A DNA stretch of 64,000 nt from Lobulomyces angularis (taxonomy: Eukaryota; Chytridiomycota; Chytridiomycetes; Lobulomycetales; Lobulomycetaceae): positions 12,938-76,937 of the forward strand of contig JADHYX010000014.1 in the NCBI GenBank assembly GCA_027604685.1, in the 5' to 3' direction. How positions within the stretch are numbered: position 1 is the first letter of the stretch; every line of letters begins with the position of its first letter. The translations under genes were made by a program, and so were the position numbers. Under the pieces are notes generated by a model, which made no database searches, was not told where the DNA came from, and worked only from the letters and a program-made list of their open reading frames with translations. Below are positions 33,681 through 45,496 of this stretch, piece after piece.

Positions 33681-35466
33681 ATGAGTAAAAACAACCATGC
33701 ATCTTTAAAAAACTCAATAGAGTCAGAACTGCATTTAGCAAACTTATTTAAAGTTACTGTTCCACCTAAAAATCCGAGAACTGATCAACCAAAAAGAAAA
33801 GGTAATTTTGTTTGATTGTCATCTCTGCTTTTTAATTTATCTTTTTTTTTTTTTAACTGTTTTAGTTATATTTGTTGATCCTGATGGTAAAATTTTTGAT
33901 TTTTAATTATAATTTTTTTATTATTATTTACGGTAAAAATTATGACTAAAAAATTTAAAAAAACTATAAAATAACAAACTAAAATAAAAGATCCTGATGT
34001 TGCTTATTGGTGGCCCGCCTTAATAATACCAATTCATGAAATACCTTTGTTTAGAAAATTTCATGATTTAGAAAAAGTAAAAACAATTTTGACTTACGTT
34101 GTCTAATTATTTTTTAAAGGTTTTTTTACCAGAGGATGGAGAATATCTTGTATGTTATTTTGAAGATGGTTCATTTTCTGTGGTTGGTGAAGCTGATGTC
34201 ATACCATTTAATCCAACTCTTCCTCCCGTAAAAAATAAATAAATAAATATTAAATAAAAAATCAAAATTTAAAAAGTATACCTCTTATGTGAGTGGACCA
34301 GACTCTAATAGATTTTGTAACGATAAGGTTTTTTTATTAAGTAAGAAAAAAATAATGATGGCTTTTTTAGGCGGTCATTTTGGCTACTGCTTATTATGAA
34401 AAAGAAATCGTTCCAAATTCTTTTTTATGGTTAAAATCAGAGAATGAAAAAGCTTTAGAAGAGTTAAAGTTGAAAGAAATTGATATTATTAATGATGTGA
34501 CACAAATGGAGATTGACATCAATGAAAACAGTGACGAGCTGAGCATACAACATGAGGAAGAAAAATTAAGTGAAGAAAATTTATTATCGAAACGAAGAAA
34601 TTCTAAATCCATCGAATTTATTACAGTTGATGATAATATTCCAGAAGGTTTAAATTTTTGTAATAATGTTAGAAATCCTTATTTTCTTTTAAGAGGGTAC
34701 TGGAATTTATGGTTATCAAAAAAAAAGGGTGAGTCATCCAGTTAAACCTTTAAGCCCAGCGGCTTGGGAATCTAAAAAATCATTAGAGAAAAAAAAACTG
34801 GAAAAAGAAAAACTTTCTTCACATGTATCTCATGCAAAAAAAATCAAAGTGGAGAGGAAAGGAAATTCAAATAGAAAGGATATTAAATTAAAGGTTTTTT
34901 GAAAACCACTTTCATTTTTACAAATATTTTTTTTTTAAAGAACCCCTCAATTTCATCACAGGCAGAAACATTTTTTAATAAAAAAATAACAAAGCATAAT
35001 ACTTCAGCGATAGGAAAGTCAAAAACAAAAGGATATGTGAGTGAAGAGGAACTGTTAAGCTGTGACAATTGTGATCCTAACATTTTACAAAAAAAAACTA
35101 TATTTCTAAACACAACAATATATATCAGAAAATTATGTGAAAACTGTAATAATTTATTTAGCGAATTCAGCAAGAAAAATAATTTTCATGATTATGAGCA
35201 ACTTAATAATATAAAAAAAAATGAAAAACTGTTTGTAAATAATGTTGCTAACAGAGGTACAAATTTTGGAAAAGATACAAACTTGGGTAAATTATTGCAG
35301 AGGTTAGATTGTAAGATTTTTGACCTTTTATTTTTTACTGTTTTTTTTTAATTTTTTTTTAGCTGTGAGTAATGTTGCAACCAAAAATGGAATTATCAAT
35401 CAAAAAATTGGCAAAGATGGGGTGGTCGTGGAATGTATAGAACCATTTACAGGATATTTTCCATAA
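33681..35466 (+). CDS. PWWP/Tudor-like protein with GATA-like zinc finger
   Basis: Eight exons in phase from ATG 33681 to stop 35464-35466. The first 120 residues carry VIFVDPDD, AYWWPALIIPIHEIP and EYLVCYFEDGSFSVV. These are the aromatic WWPA core and YLVxYFEDGS strand of PWWP or RBB1NT-like chromatin-reader barrels. After an acidic linker and a Lys-rich segment (GTGIYGYQKKRVSHPVKPL) comes CDNC, 25 residues, then CENC. That is the C-x2-C...C-x2-C spacing of a GATA-type finger, but without the usual WRR.P core. Inference: a nuclear chromatin or transcription protein. The junction near 34660-34698 uses an AG-GGT acceptor chosen to keep frame and is the least certain join. Confidence 0.65.
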
Positions 35467-35922
35467 AATAGCTAAAACAAAAAAAAAAAAAAAGAGATGT
35501 TTTTTTTTTGGCAGTATCTATATGTAGGTGAACGTAATTTAGTAATAATTGAAATCTAAAATAAAAAAAACAACTGGGATTCTAAATTTCAGATATCGCA
35601 TATATCGTGAATCAAATCCGTTATTATCAACAGGTTGACTGTCTGATTATGCTTTTTAATTTAATTTTGATTGAAAAAGGTAGATGTTTTGAAAAAGTTA
35701 ACTTCCCTCTCACTCTATTTTTATAATTTATTCATCACATTTTTTCTTTCCTTTCATGAACATGTCAAAAAGAAAAAAGAAAAAAAGAAAAGGATAAAAA
35801 ATAGAAAATAAAAAAAATTAAGTCTTTCAATTATTAAAAAAAACTATAGAAAAAAGTACAATGTTTATAAGAAAAAAATTAACTTTTTTTTGTGTGACAG
35901 CAGTTTTGTGTGAAGAAGAAAG
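35467..35922. promoter_or_regulatory. RPL35 upstream region
   Basis: About 455 bases precede RPL35. There are long T-rich pyrimidine tracts near 35700-35760 and a purine-rich AAAGAAAAAAGAAAAAAAGA run near 35770-35800. Such tracts are common in ribosomal-protein promoters, but no defined element (RAP1, homol-box) is clear. Confidence 0.4.
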
Positions 35923-36516
35923 ATGGTAAGAGTAACAATTCAATCCCATCCAATACATGAAGTTAAACTATCTCATGACAAAAACAATATTTTAATCTGT
36001 TCAAAATTAATTTTATTTGTGATTAAATTTTTTTTTGTTATACTGTAGGTTAAAGTTAAAGCCCATGAATTAAGAGGAAGGAAGAAGGCTGATTTATTAA
36101 AACAGCTTGAAGATCTCAAACAAGAATTATCTACCTTAAGAGTTACTAAAGTAGCTGGTGGTGCTGCTGGAAAAGTAGCCAAAATGTAACAAATTATAAG
36201 AATAAATTTTTAAAAATGTATTAAGTTTTATTTAGTCATGATGTTCGTAAAAACGTTGCTAGAGTTAAGACAGTTTTATCTCAAACTACCAGAGAACAAC
36301 TAAGAATTTACTACAAAGGAAAAAAATATCAACCTTTAGACTTGAGACAAAAAAAAACTAGAGCTATTAGAAGACGACTTACCAAACATGAATTGACATT
36401 AAAAACCTTAAAGCAAACAAAAAAAGATATGCATTTTCCTCAAAGAAAGTAAGTTTCAGGAAAAAATTTCTTTTTTAATTTTTTACGTCCTCCCTAGATT
36501 CGCTGTTAAAGCATAA
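35923..36516 (+). CDS. RPL35: 60S ribosomal protein L35 (uL29)
   Basis: Exon 1 is only the ATG (35923-35925) followed by GTAAGA. Exons 36049-36185, 36236-36448 and 36498-36516 complete the protein. It reads [76 protein letters not shown] and RRRLTKHE, ending RKFAVKA. This is full-length uL29 (about 123 residues), located at the polypeptide exit tunnel. As in RPL3 of this window, an intron interrupts immediately after the start codon. Confidence 0.97.
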
Positions 36517-36769
36517 ACTTTTTCCGTAATTTTTATATTACTGTATACACTCAGAATCCCAATTTTTTCTTTTTAATTTAAAAATATTTATGAAAAAGAC
36601 GACGCATTTTAACTTTTTTGTTTTTTTTGTTTTGAATTTTTAAGTAAATATAAAATTTCGCATATATTTTCTATTAGTATCAAAAAATTGTTTATATATT
36701 TTAAGTATAAATATTAAAAAAGATAATTTCAAGAGTCAACAAACTTTTGAGAAAAAAAAAATTGAAAAA

Positions 36770-37617
36770 ATGAATATTTATACCACAATAATAAAGCTTA
36801 TATACTCCGTAATAATTCAGATAAACTTTTACTACCTGAAACTAAAAAGAAAAGGCATATTGAAACTTACACTAACAAATAAAAAAGGAATTCAAGTGGG
36901 AGAAGAAGACTTGGTCCATTTAAAAGCTTTACTAAAAAAAAAACCAAGTTCGATATGCTTAAAATTGACAAGAAACAATTTGGACATTCATTCTTTGCAA
37001 TTTGTAAAAAATTTTATTGTCTGGTCTGCCCAGCTGGAGATTGCTGACCTTGTCATTTTTAAGGAAAGTGGTAATTAAGTAATAAAAAATATAATTATCC
37101 TTATTTTCATATTTTAGGAATTGAAAAAGAAAAAATTGAAAAAATTTTAAACTTGTGTAAGGAGGATTTAGCATTTAAGCAAAGTAATGAAACTATGAAA
37201 CAGTTTAATTACCGGCAATTTCAAATAAATAATGATACCTTTATCATAAAAACCAAAGGTAACTTGACTGTAAACGTAAAATTTCTGAGTAACTGTAATT
37301 TTGGATCTAAATCAAGGTTTATTGAATACTTGAAAAGTGACTTGATAAAAAAAAAAGATGTGGATTTGAAGAAAGGTGTTTTAGTTAAAAATTTTATAGC
37401 AAAAAAAGAAAATTTAAAGGAAACCTGTTTAGTTTTGAACCTGAATAACCTTTTTGATGCTTTTTATTTAAATAATTTTAGCCCTTTCTTGTTTAGACTA
37501 AGCGAGATTTTTTTAATTTGGAATTTTAACTTTTGGGGAAGGGACGATTTAATTTGGGAAGACTTTTTCAATGCTTTATGTCGATACAGTAATATTGAGC
37601 AAAGATTTGGAGTTTAA
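36770..37617 (+). CDS. Hypothetical protein, two exons
   Basis: Exon 1 36770-37072 and exon 2 37118-37617 join in phase (G|GA) to about 267 residues. The N-terminal 25 residues are hydrophobic (IYTTIIKLIYSVIIQINFYY) and could be a signal anchor. KPSSICLKLTRNNLDIHSLQ has a leucine-repeat-like rhythm. A basic middle and an aromatic end (WNFNFWGRDDLIWEDFFNAL) follow. No catalytic motif or known family is recognised. It lies between RPL35 and the convergent HCN-like channel gene. Confidence 0.6.
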
Positions 37618-37786
37618 AATCTTAAAAGCGAATTTTGAGTTTTTTATTTACTTTTTCTTATTCTAATCTTTAATAATACATTTATAATTTTTTTTTTTAA
37701 ATTATAGAAAATAGCATATGCGTATTTGCTAATCTTTTATTTCCAGATTTTTTTAAAATAGAAAAAATACAACAAAAATTTTTAAT

Positions 37787-40154
37787 TTATTTTTTGATTG
37801 ATTTTCTTTTTGTAAGGTCAGTATTCAATCTTGCACCTTCAGCAACCGCCTCACTATTCTTTCTCTTCAGAGTTTCATTGTTTTCACTTTGTTTTCGTTT
37901 AAATTCTTCTACTGCCAAAGTTTTTTTTTCATTATTATCCCCTTGACAGTTCTCCTCAGTCTGCTCTACATTTTTTTGTAGCGTTTTTTTTCTTTCCAGT
38001 TCTTCTTCTAAAAGTTTTGCCTTCTGTTCATTTTCCTTTTTGACTTTTTCCATTCTCTCTTTATAGACTTCTTGCATCTGAATGCTCATGTCTTCGTAAT
38101 CCTTCAAGATCTCTTCCATGTCCAAACGATGGAGAGAAAACAAGATACAGTTTGTATGCGCTTGGATTGTCGCTGTTCTTGGTACTTGTCCTAGTAGTGC
38201 AACTTCACCAAAAAATGAACCTTCATTCAGTTTTGCTACTACTTTTCCCCCTACCAAAATTTCCACTATTCCCGCAAATATAAAATACATTTCATTTCCA
38301 ACCTTTTTTTTTTAAGTATTAATATTAAACAAAAAATATCCTTATTTTCTTTTTTATTACATCACCGGCTTCCAAAATTCTATCACCATTTATATAATAA
38401 CAAGGCTGAAGTGCTGAAGCGATGCAGCGATTAAAAGCTTCGTCTCTTCCATCATTTTGACTTCGACAAAGAAATGGCACCTTTCTAATTAAATCTCTGC
38501 AGTTATGTATTGCAATATCCTTAAAAAAAAATTGTTAATGAAAAAAAAAATTAACAAAATCAAAAATTAATTTACTTGTCTTAAAGAGTTATTTAATTCA
38601 CCAAGAATTTCTACTTCATTAAAATACTTTCCTTTAAATTTTAATTCATAATATTGCTTTACTCTATTTTTTATATTGGGACTAAGTTTTTTGTAATTCA
38701 AATATTCATTAACTTCATCCATTTTTTCTTTGTACAGCCTTCCTGATGAATCCAAGCCAAAGCTAAAAGATGAAATTGTTCCTACTAGAGTGGCATACAA
38801 TGTTGCTCCTATTAAAACCAGCACGATTGTGACCCACTGTTCGTACGAATCAGTTGGTCTATATAGTGGGATCATTTGTAAATTGTACTATTTTATATTT
38901 TTAGAGTTTTACCGATATCCAGTAACAGGAAATGTATTGCTGATAGCAGCGAATACAGACCAGGTGTATTGAGCACCAACAGATTTTGCCAAAATCCCTT
39001 CCTTTTCCAGTAATTTCCAGGATTGAGTTTGAAAACTTTGCATTCTACCACACAAAAAATAAAAGCAACCGTGAAGGTGTAAAAAGATTAGTAGCATTAA
39101 TCCAAGAGAAAACATGCTCATAAAACTTGCACCAAAATTAAATTTTTTTTGAAATCTCGCAGTTAAAATTAAATAAATAGGGTTTTTCGTAAAGATTCTA
39201 AACAGTTCAAACACACCAATTAAGTAAAATATGGTCAACGCCTCTCTATTTTTCCAACTGCTAAAAATTATTGAATATGGTATAAGAGATATAACTTGAA
39301 CAATAAACTTTTTTTTTAGGTAGATCTTTCTTGAAGTTTGTAAAGATAATATGCAATTAGATTCTCTGGCAACTTTAAAAAAATGAATCAGGACATCCAT
39401 GGAGTAAACGGTAGTCAGTATAATTGAAATTGTAACATATGAAACGGCAACGTCGAATTTTGGATATGATGTCATTACTGGTATGAAGGTCAAAACGATT
39501 AAATACACAACTAAAAGAATTTATTTTTTTAATGATTTATTTTTAATTGAACTTACTTGACATAAAAAAATCCCAAAATGTTTGAAAATATGATAAAGGA
39601 TGTACTGCCCTGAGCTTATTAATTTCAGATTCACAGTTCTTTTTTATTTCAAAGGCCCTATCTGTCCCAGACAAACGAGTACCAAACTCATTGTAAGCAG
39701 CAGTAAAACAGTATTGGTCTAAATATGTAGCACCTTCAACTACTTTAGTGTTATTGTTATTAGCAGTAGTGTTTAGAGTAGCTGGAACCGGAGAATTTTC
39801 CCCCTCTGGTTTCGGTACCTTGTCATTGTTTTTTTCTGGAGAGTTGTTCGCATTGCTTGATGGAATATTTTCAACATCTAGTGGACCTTCAACTTTGCAC
39901 TGACTACTTTTTTTATTAAGTTGTACATGTGAGTGTTTCAGACATCCCAGCACTAAACTTTGGTCTTCAAGATCACTTGCACTAATGGATTCCAAACTTG
40001 AGCCACAATTATTAAATCCATTCATTGACCACCCATTTTCTGCTGGCGTATTTGAATCTGACGCCAATGAAGTCATTACTCTCTTCCGGTCTAATTCTAT
40101 ACTACCTTCCCACTGATCAACAACCTTTTCTTTTAACAAAAAAGAAATTGACAT
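37787..40154 (-). CDS. HCN/CNG-type cyclic-nucleotide-gated channel
   Basis: Five exons from ATG 40154 to stop 37789-37787. A disordered N-terminus of about 200 residues is followed by spans S1-S6 in the second and third exons. The pore region reads YTWSVFAAISNTFPVTGY-R, splicing to PTDSYEQWVTIVLV. S6 and C-linker follow: GATLYATLVGTISSFSFGLD, SSGRLYKEKMDEVNEYL, KQYYELKFKGKYFNEVEILG. The cyclic-nucleotide-binding domain has NEMYFIFAGIVEILV, GSFFGEVALLG and RTATIQA (phosphate-cassette Arg present). A Glu/Lys coiled-coil tail ends the protein. This is the order of animal HCN and fungal zoospore CNG channels. The filter lacks the GYG triplet (GYR here), and S4 (FYLIGVFELFRIFTKNP) carries few basic residues. 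cAMP versus cGMP preference cannot be read. Confidence 0.9.
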
Positions 40155-40349
40155 TTTTTGTTATTTTTAGCACTATTTTTTTTTTTATACCACTCTTTTT
40201 TTTTTCTAAAAAGTTTCGATGCAATTGTTGTTCAGCAGATTTTTTTTGAAAAGCTTTTGGTTTACGATCTCCACTTGAGATTGACGATAAACTGTCTCCA
40301 CCTTAATTTAAATATTTTTTTATTTTTCAGGGACCTTTTATTTTTTTTG

Positions 40350-41377
40350 TTATTTTTTACTGTTATGGTGTTTAGACTGTAACTGCCTTTTCGCATCAAC
40401 TTTCATAAAGTCCTCATTAATTTCTTTTGCTGCCTCTGGTTTTTTTAATAAAGAGAAGAAATAAGAAAAAAAAAATTAAAGTAAATGAATAAAAAAAAAA
40501 ATTACCGAGATCAATTTCTTTTTGGTTAGAGTCTAAATTTGCTCTTAAAGCATCAAATATATAGTTTTTATTTCCGTGTGCCTCAGATCCAGCTTCTGCC
40601 GTTTGATGAATCTGTTCAAATCCTACATGTATTTTAATAAAAATAAACAAGAATTGATCAATAGTACCTGAATGCCCAGTTGATATGAAAGATCGTTTGT
40701 AGCCTTTATTTCTGCTAAAGAGACTATTAAAACTGTCACCACCTTTAAAAAAATTGACTATATTAAAATCTAAAAAAAAGTTCATTATTAATACTATTAT
40801 TTTTTTTGGAGTATTGGGATAAATAAGACTGTTTTCTATTTTGTGCGATGTGAGGTGATGATGACCTTGCCTTCTCCCAGTCATCTACGAAAAACAAAAG
40901 TTTGGATATCAATAGAGTGCTACTGGTTTTTTTCTTCTTACCTTGTTCACTAGGAGCTATACTGTAACCAGAATTTTTTTGATGATTATTATCAATTTCA
41001 TTTAATGATGCTAAATGGATAGCTTGTTCAACTGCAAAATCCATTAACACTGGAAAATCCTGACGAAGCGAATTTCGTGAAGCAATCATGTTAGTCAAGT
41101 TTCTTCCGCTGTCAAAAGGAAAACCTTTTTTTGCTGAATGAATCGCTTCTTTACTTTGAAAGTTTCCATCAACCTTTCTCTTCAAAAAATCGAGGTTGTT
41201 AGAAAAGAACTCATCCTCACTATTTTGTATATTTAAATGGCAATTTTTCCCAATTTGGGTAGATAATAAATCTATGCTGCTTAACATTTGGTGAAATTTG
41301 GATAATTGATTTGTTAAGTCATTTAGCTGCTTTATACACTCAGTATTACCTAATTCACCTTCAATGCTATGTGGCAT
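40350..41377 (-). CDS. Hypothetical protein, multi-exon
   Basis: ATG at 41377. The first exon encodes a helical N-terminus (CIKQLNDLTNQLSKFHQML) and a Ser/Asn-rich stretch to about 40942. Later exons (about 40884-40800, 40741-40671, 40622-40505 and 40437-40350) read DWEKARSSSPHIAQNRKQ, FNSLFSRNKGYKRSFISTGH, FEQIHQTAEAGSEAHGNKNY and INEDFMKVDAKRQLQ, then a stop. Joins are phase-compatible, but the third junction is uncertain. No domain is recognised. It starts about 195 bases upstream of the channel gene on the same strand. Confidence 0.5.
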
Positions 41378-42240
41378 CTACTATATTTTTTAATAAAAAA
41401 AAAAAAAAATCTTATATTGTACTAGTGGAATGAAAATAGTGATGTTTCTGTTTTTATTATGGCGAAGTTGTAAAGATATTTACTTTTTTTAAACCAATCA
41501 GTAGAATTTTAAGGAAAATTGTAATAAATTCTTATTTTTTACCAGTCAACAGAATTTGAAGAAAAATAAAAATGTTACAAGTCTCTCTGTCCTTCTAACC
41601 AATCAACGTCATTTCTTAAAAAAATGACAAAATATTTCCTAGGTGACTTAAAATTATGGTAATTTAAAGTATTGAGAAATTCCTTCTGACCAATCAACAG
41701 AATTGTTTAAAAAAATGACAAAATATTTCCTACGTGACTTAAAATTATGGTAATTTAAAGTATTCTATTTTTATCAAATTTATCATTTGCACAACCTTAT
41801 AAGAGAAAACCTTTTTTTTTTTAATTTACAAGTTTCATTGTGGAAAGTTTAGTTTTTTGTCAAGCTGTAAGTTAAATTGTGAAACAACTTGTACATAATG
41901 ATTTTTGGAAGTTAAAACCTGTAAAATAAATACTTTACTAGGCTGGAAGTTAAAGTGTGACGACAATCATCTATTTCAAATTTGGGATAAACACTTAGTT
42001 TTCTGATTTTCCTATTTTTCCAATATTTATAGTCTCAGAAAATGAGAAATTTTTTTTCCAAAAAAATATTATTTTTCCCCCAAAAAATTAAACTTGGAAA
42101 AAAAGCACCCAAAAGTTGCTACTTTGAACCTCATCGAAATAACCAAAAAAAAAAATAAAATTAAAAAGAAAATAAAATAAAAATCATATTAATTAACTAA
42201 AAATTTAAGAAAAATTCATATTATCAAGCTCTTTTCAATA
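41378..42240. promoter_or_regulatory. Intergenic region with CCAAT-containing repeats
   Basis: About 860 bases between two divergent genes. They hold four ACCARTCA-type boxes (near 41493, 41541, 41598 and 41689), each followed by a similar GNATT/GAATT segment, and the 91-base duplication listed separately. CCAATCA is the NF-Y (HAP) core. The spacing and repetition suggest regulatory function or a decayed minisatellite; the former is inference. Confidence 0.5.
41591..41764. repeat. Tandem direct repeat, 91-base period, two copies
   Basis: Copy 1 begins CCTTCTAACCAATCAACG at 41591 and copy 2 begins CCTTCTGACCAATCAACA at 41682. They share long identical stretches, including AAAATGACAAAATATTTCCT and GACTTAAAATTATGGTAATT, differing at only a few bases. 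Partial older copies of the start of the unit lie at about 41490 and 41540. Confidence 0.85.
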
Positions 42241-44067
42241 TGATCGATGCATTAGCAAACCAACTGCAAATTGCGCCTGTGCTGATTGAAGTTGGTATAA
42301 TGCTCTTGAGTTCTTATCCTTTAGCGTTAATTTATGGCCTTATAAATCGTTTCACCAATCCAAGGGCCTCTAATGTTATTCTTTTTAAGCATTTGTACTC
42401 GATTGCCATATCAACGCTGTTGTATACTTCTCTTTTTGGTTTTTTTGATTTTTTTCAACTGTAAGTAAAGCTAGAATTCATTTTAATATGTTAAATTGTT
42501 GTTAAATGCAGAGTTTTTGCCAGTTTGAGTGTATATTTAATTATGTACTTTGGAAATAAATCAGAAAACAGCGCAAAGCTTTCATTTGTTTACGTGATGA
42601 TTCATTTATCCGTGAAGTAATTATTTATTAAATAAATTTAAAAATATTATAATATAGATTCTTATTAAAATTTTTTTTACAATTTTTTTTTTTTTTCTTA
42701 AAAAAGTCATTTAGCATCTCAAATATTTAATAATTCATCAGAAAGATTTGACGCTACCGCTCCCTTCATGGTTTTAGTTATAAAACTTAGTTCTTTTGCT
42801 TGGTCCTGTTATGATGGATCCAAAAGTGAATCAGATTTGAGTTCCTCGCAAAAAAAGAATGCAGTAAAGGAAATTCCTAACTTAGTTGAATATTTTGGAT
42901 TCATTTTTTTTTTTGGAGGATTCTTGGTTGGTCCAATGGTGCATTTTAAATCCTACATTGATTTTATTGAACAAAAGGTACAAAAAAATTTTAAAATAGT
43001 TTAAATTTTTAAGATTTGTTAATAATACATATATAATCTATTTTAGGGTGATTTTGAAAAACTGCCTTCAATTAGACATAGAATTATACCAACTGTCAAG
43101 TGTTTACTCTCAGCAGTTTTAACCTTTTTAATAGCATTGAAACTTGATCAAATTTACGATTACCCATTAATGTTAAATTCTGACTTTTTAACCTCTAACA
43201 ATTTTGTTGCAAAATTCAAATTTATGATGATTTGCGGCTTAGTTGCTAGACAAAAGTACTATACTGGTATTGATAAAGCAAAATTGTTCATTAAATAGAT
43301 GATTTTTTTTTTTTTTTTTTTTTCATTAGCATGGAAATTATCAGAAGGAGCTTGTAACTTGGCAGGAATTGGATTTTCTGGAATCGATGAAAACGGAAAA
43401 GCGCAATATAAAAGGGTCAGAAACATAGAAATTTTTGCTATTGAGTTTCCTCAAAATATGAAAGCATTAACTGACAGTTGGAACTGTCTTACAGCCTTAT
43501 GGTTAAGAAATGATGTGTATATGAGGCTTACAAAAAAAGGGCAAAAACCTGGGTTTTTAATTTTAGTAGCTACTTTTGCTACCTCCGCATTTTGGCATGG
43601 TTTTTGGCCAGGTAATTTTTTTTTTTCATTTAATTTTTTGTTTTACTATATGTTATGGTAGGATATTACTTTTTCTTTCTATCAGCTTCACTCGCAAATA
43701 TTAGTGCTAGGTGGGTTCGAAAAAATATAAGACCTTTCTTTCTAGAAAACAAGGCACTAAAGGGTTTTTACGATATTGTTGGAATTTTTTCCACCGTTGT
43801 TACCATAAATTACATTGTAAGAACAGAAAATAACAATAACCTCATCTAAATTTTGATTAAATTCTTTTTTATTTGTAGGCGGCACCATTTCAGCTATTGA
43901 CTACAGATAAATCTTTAGCATTTTACTCTGCCATGAACTGGTTTCTTCATATTATCATTGGGACTATTTTGGTTATCGACTTTTTTAAATTACACACCTT
44001 AATCTTCAAAACTCCATTAAAGAAAAAAAGTGATGAAGCAGTAGTATTAAAAGAAAAGATAAATTAA
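42241..44067 (+). CDS. MBOAT-family lysophospholipid acyltransferase
   Basis: About seven exons in phase, first 42241-42460, stop at 44065-44067. The many hydrophobic spans begin VLIEVGIMLLSSYPLALIYG. Family landmarks are FGFIFFFGGFLVGPMVHFKS, the Asn motif DSWNCLTALWLRNDVYMRL, and the catalytic His motif SAFWHGFWPGYYFFF. The C-terminus is Lys-rich (PLKKKSDEAV). The layout matches ALE1/LPCAT/MBOAT1-2 enzymes, which reacylate lysophosphatidylcholine or -ethanolamine in the ER membrane using acyl-CoA. A dilysine-like tail is consistent with ER residence. Head-group preference cannot be read from the sequence. Confidence 0.92.
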
Positions 44068-44394
44068 AAATTAAAAAGAAAACTGTATACAAGGAATTAA
44101 AATGTTTTATAAAATTTTTTTTTTAAAAAAAAAAAAAAGAACTAGTCTTTATTTTTTTTATATTTTGTTTTGCTGATCAATTTCAATCATTCTTTGTTTC
44201 TAATAACCTTATTTTTTTTTTTTAAAATTATATTTATTTTTACTATTAAACATTTTTTTATTTTCCATAAAAAATGTTCTACAGTTTTTTATTTTTGATT
44301 GAAAATTTAAATCGAAAACATTTGGTTATATTAGGATAAAATAAAAGTATATAGGGAAAAAAATATCAAGAGCAAAAAAAAATAAAATAAAGAT
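44068..44394. other. Intergenic spacer between convergent genes
   Basis: About 325 AT-rich bases between the MBOAT and HSF-type stops; 3' UTR sequence, no other feature. Confidence 0.4.
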
Positions 44395-45496
44395 TCAAGA
44401 TAAATAACGATTTAATGGGCTTCCATCAGGTTTTGTTGGAGCTAATAAAGAACTAACGTCTAAGGAACTTTTCTGAGAGGCAGTATTTTCAGTACTGCTT
44501 TCGTCATCGTTCAAAACTAGCAAATCCATAAACTCAGTCTCTGAAAATACTGAAACGTATCTTTTTTCTTCAACTTGAATTGTTGAGCCAGACACATTCA
44601 AATTTTCAAAATTTTCTCTTGTTTGGTATCCTTGGTATGTTAATTCAGATTGCACTTGATAGGAGGAAGAGAGGTCTTGAAAACTTACTTGCGAGCCTTT
44701 ACGAGAAGAGGATGGTGATGAACCTTTGTATGTTGAGGGAGAGGTAGAGCGTGTGGACGTAAAAATATCTAATAAGCTTTAGTTTAATTATGACACACAT
44801 TAAGTTCAAACCATCAAAAAACCAATCAGTTTTGGTTGGTGAATCACTGACACTGGAGAAAATGTCGGGTTCGTTGCTGTTACAGCTGTTACTCAATTTT
44901 ACTTCAGAACTTGATCTCAAGCTGGAGGAGCTTAATTTTTTTTTGGGAATGTTGATTTTTAAACTACTGCTACTGCTGCTACTACTGTAGCTACTTTCCA
45001 AACTTCTTCTTTTGGTTAGGGTAAAGTTTTTTCTTAAAATTTTGGTAATCAAATCTGGCCTATCTCTTCTAAACTTTTCATGAAAAAATTCTTTTGGCTC
45101 AAGAGATCTTTCTTCAAAGGTAATGGAATTGTGTCGATGGTATGTTCTATTAACCTTTGAAAAGGAATATCTATAGGGTTACGAACTTGTTTAAAAAGAA
45201 ATCAAGGAAATTATAGATTTAGTTACAAATTCAGCTGTCTAACGAAGCTATCAAAATTAGAATGCTTGAATACTTCTGGCAACACTTCCGAAGAAAAAAT
45301 GTGAGAATTCAAAACCACAAAGGCATCACCCTTTTCAGTCCAAGAAATGCAGTTATTATACTTTTCATTTTCCAATATACTATAAAGAAAAAAAAAATTA
45401 AAAAAAAAAAAATTATAAAAATAGAAAAGATCAAAAAAAAAAAATAATAAAATAAAAAAGAATTTACGAGTATAATTTAGAAATAAAGTTTATCAT
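44395..45496 (-). CDS. Heat-shock-factor-type transcription factor
   Basis: ATG at 45496 opens MINFISKLYS directly into the HSF DNA-binding fold, and the stop codon just upstream supports this start. The fold continues ILENEKYNNCISWTEKGDAF, SSEVLPEVFKHSNFDSFVRQ, LNLYSFSKVNRTYHRHN and FFHEKFRRDRPDLITKILRK. The recognition-helix signature SFVRQLN is intact. The usual MYGF is LYSF, and the wing (NRTYHRHNSITFEERSLEP) resembles fungal Sfl1/Mga1-like members. After the domain come Ser-rich stretches with runs of Ser; no HR-A/B zipper is obvious, so trimerisation is uncertain. Four exons, phase consistent. Nuclear DNA-binding regulator; stress or morphogenesis roles are family knowledge only. Confidence 0.85.

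Noticed and set aside
36770..37617. Idea that this is an LRR protein
   Set aside because: Only one leucine-repeat-like stretch is visible; too little to assign the family.
45262..45447. Plus-strand frame ending in poly-Lys
   Set aside because: Antisense of the HSF DNA-binding exon plus an A-rich intron.
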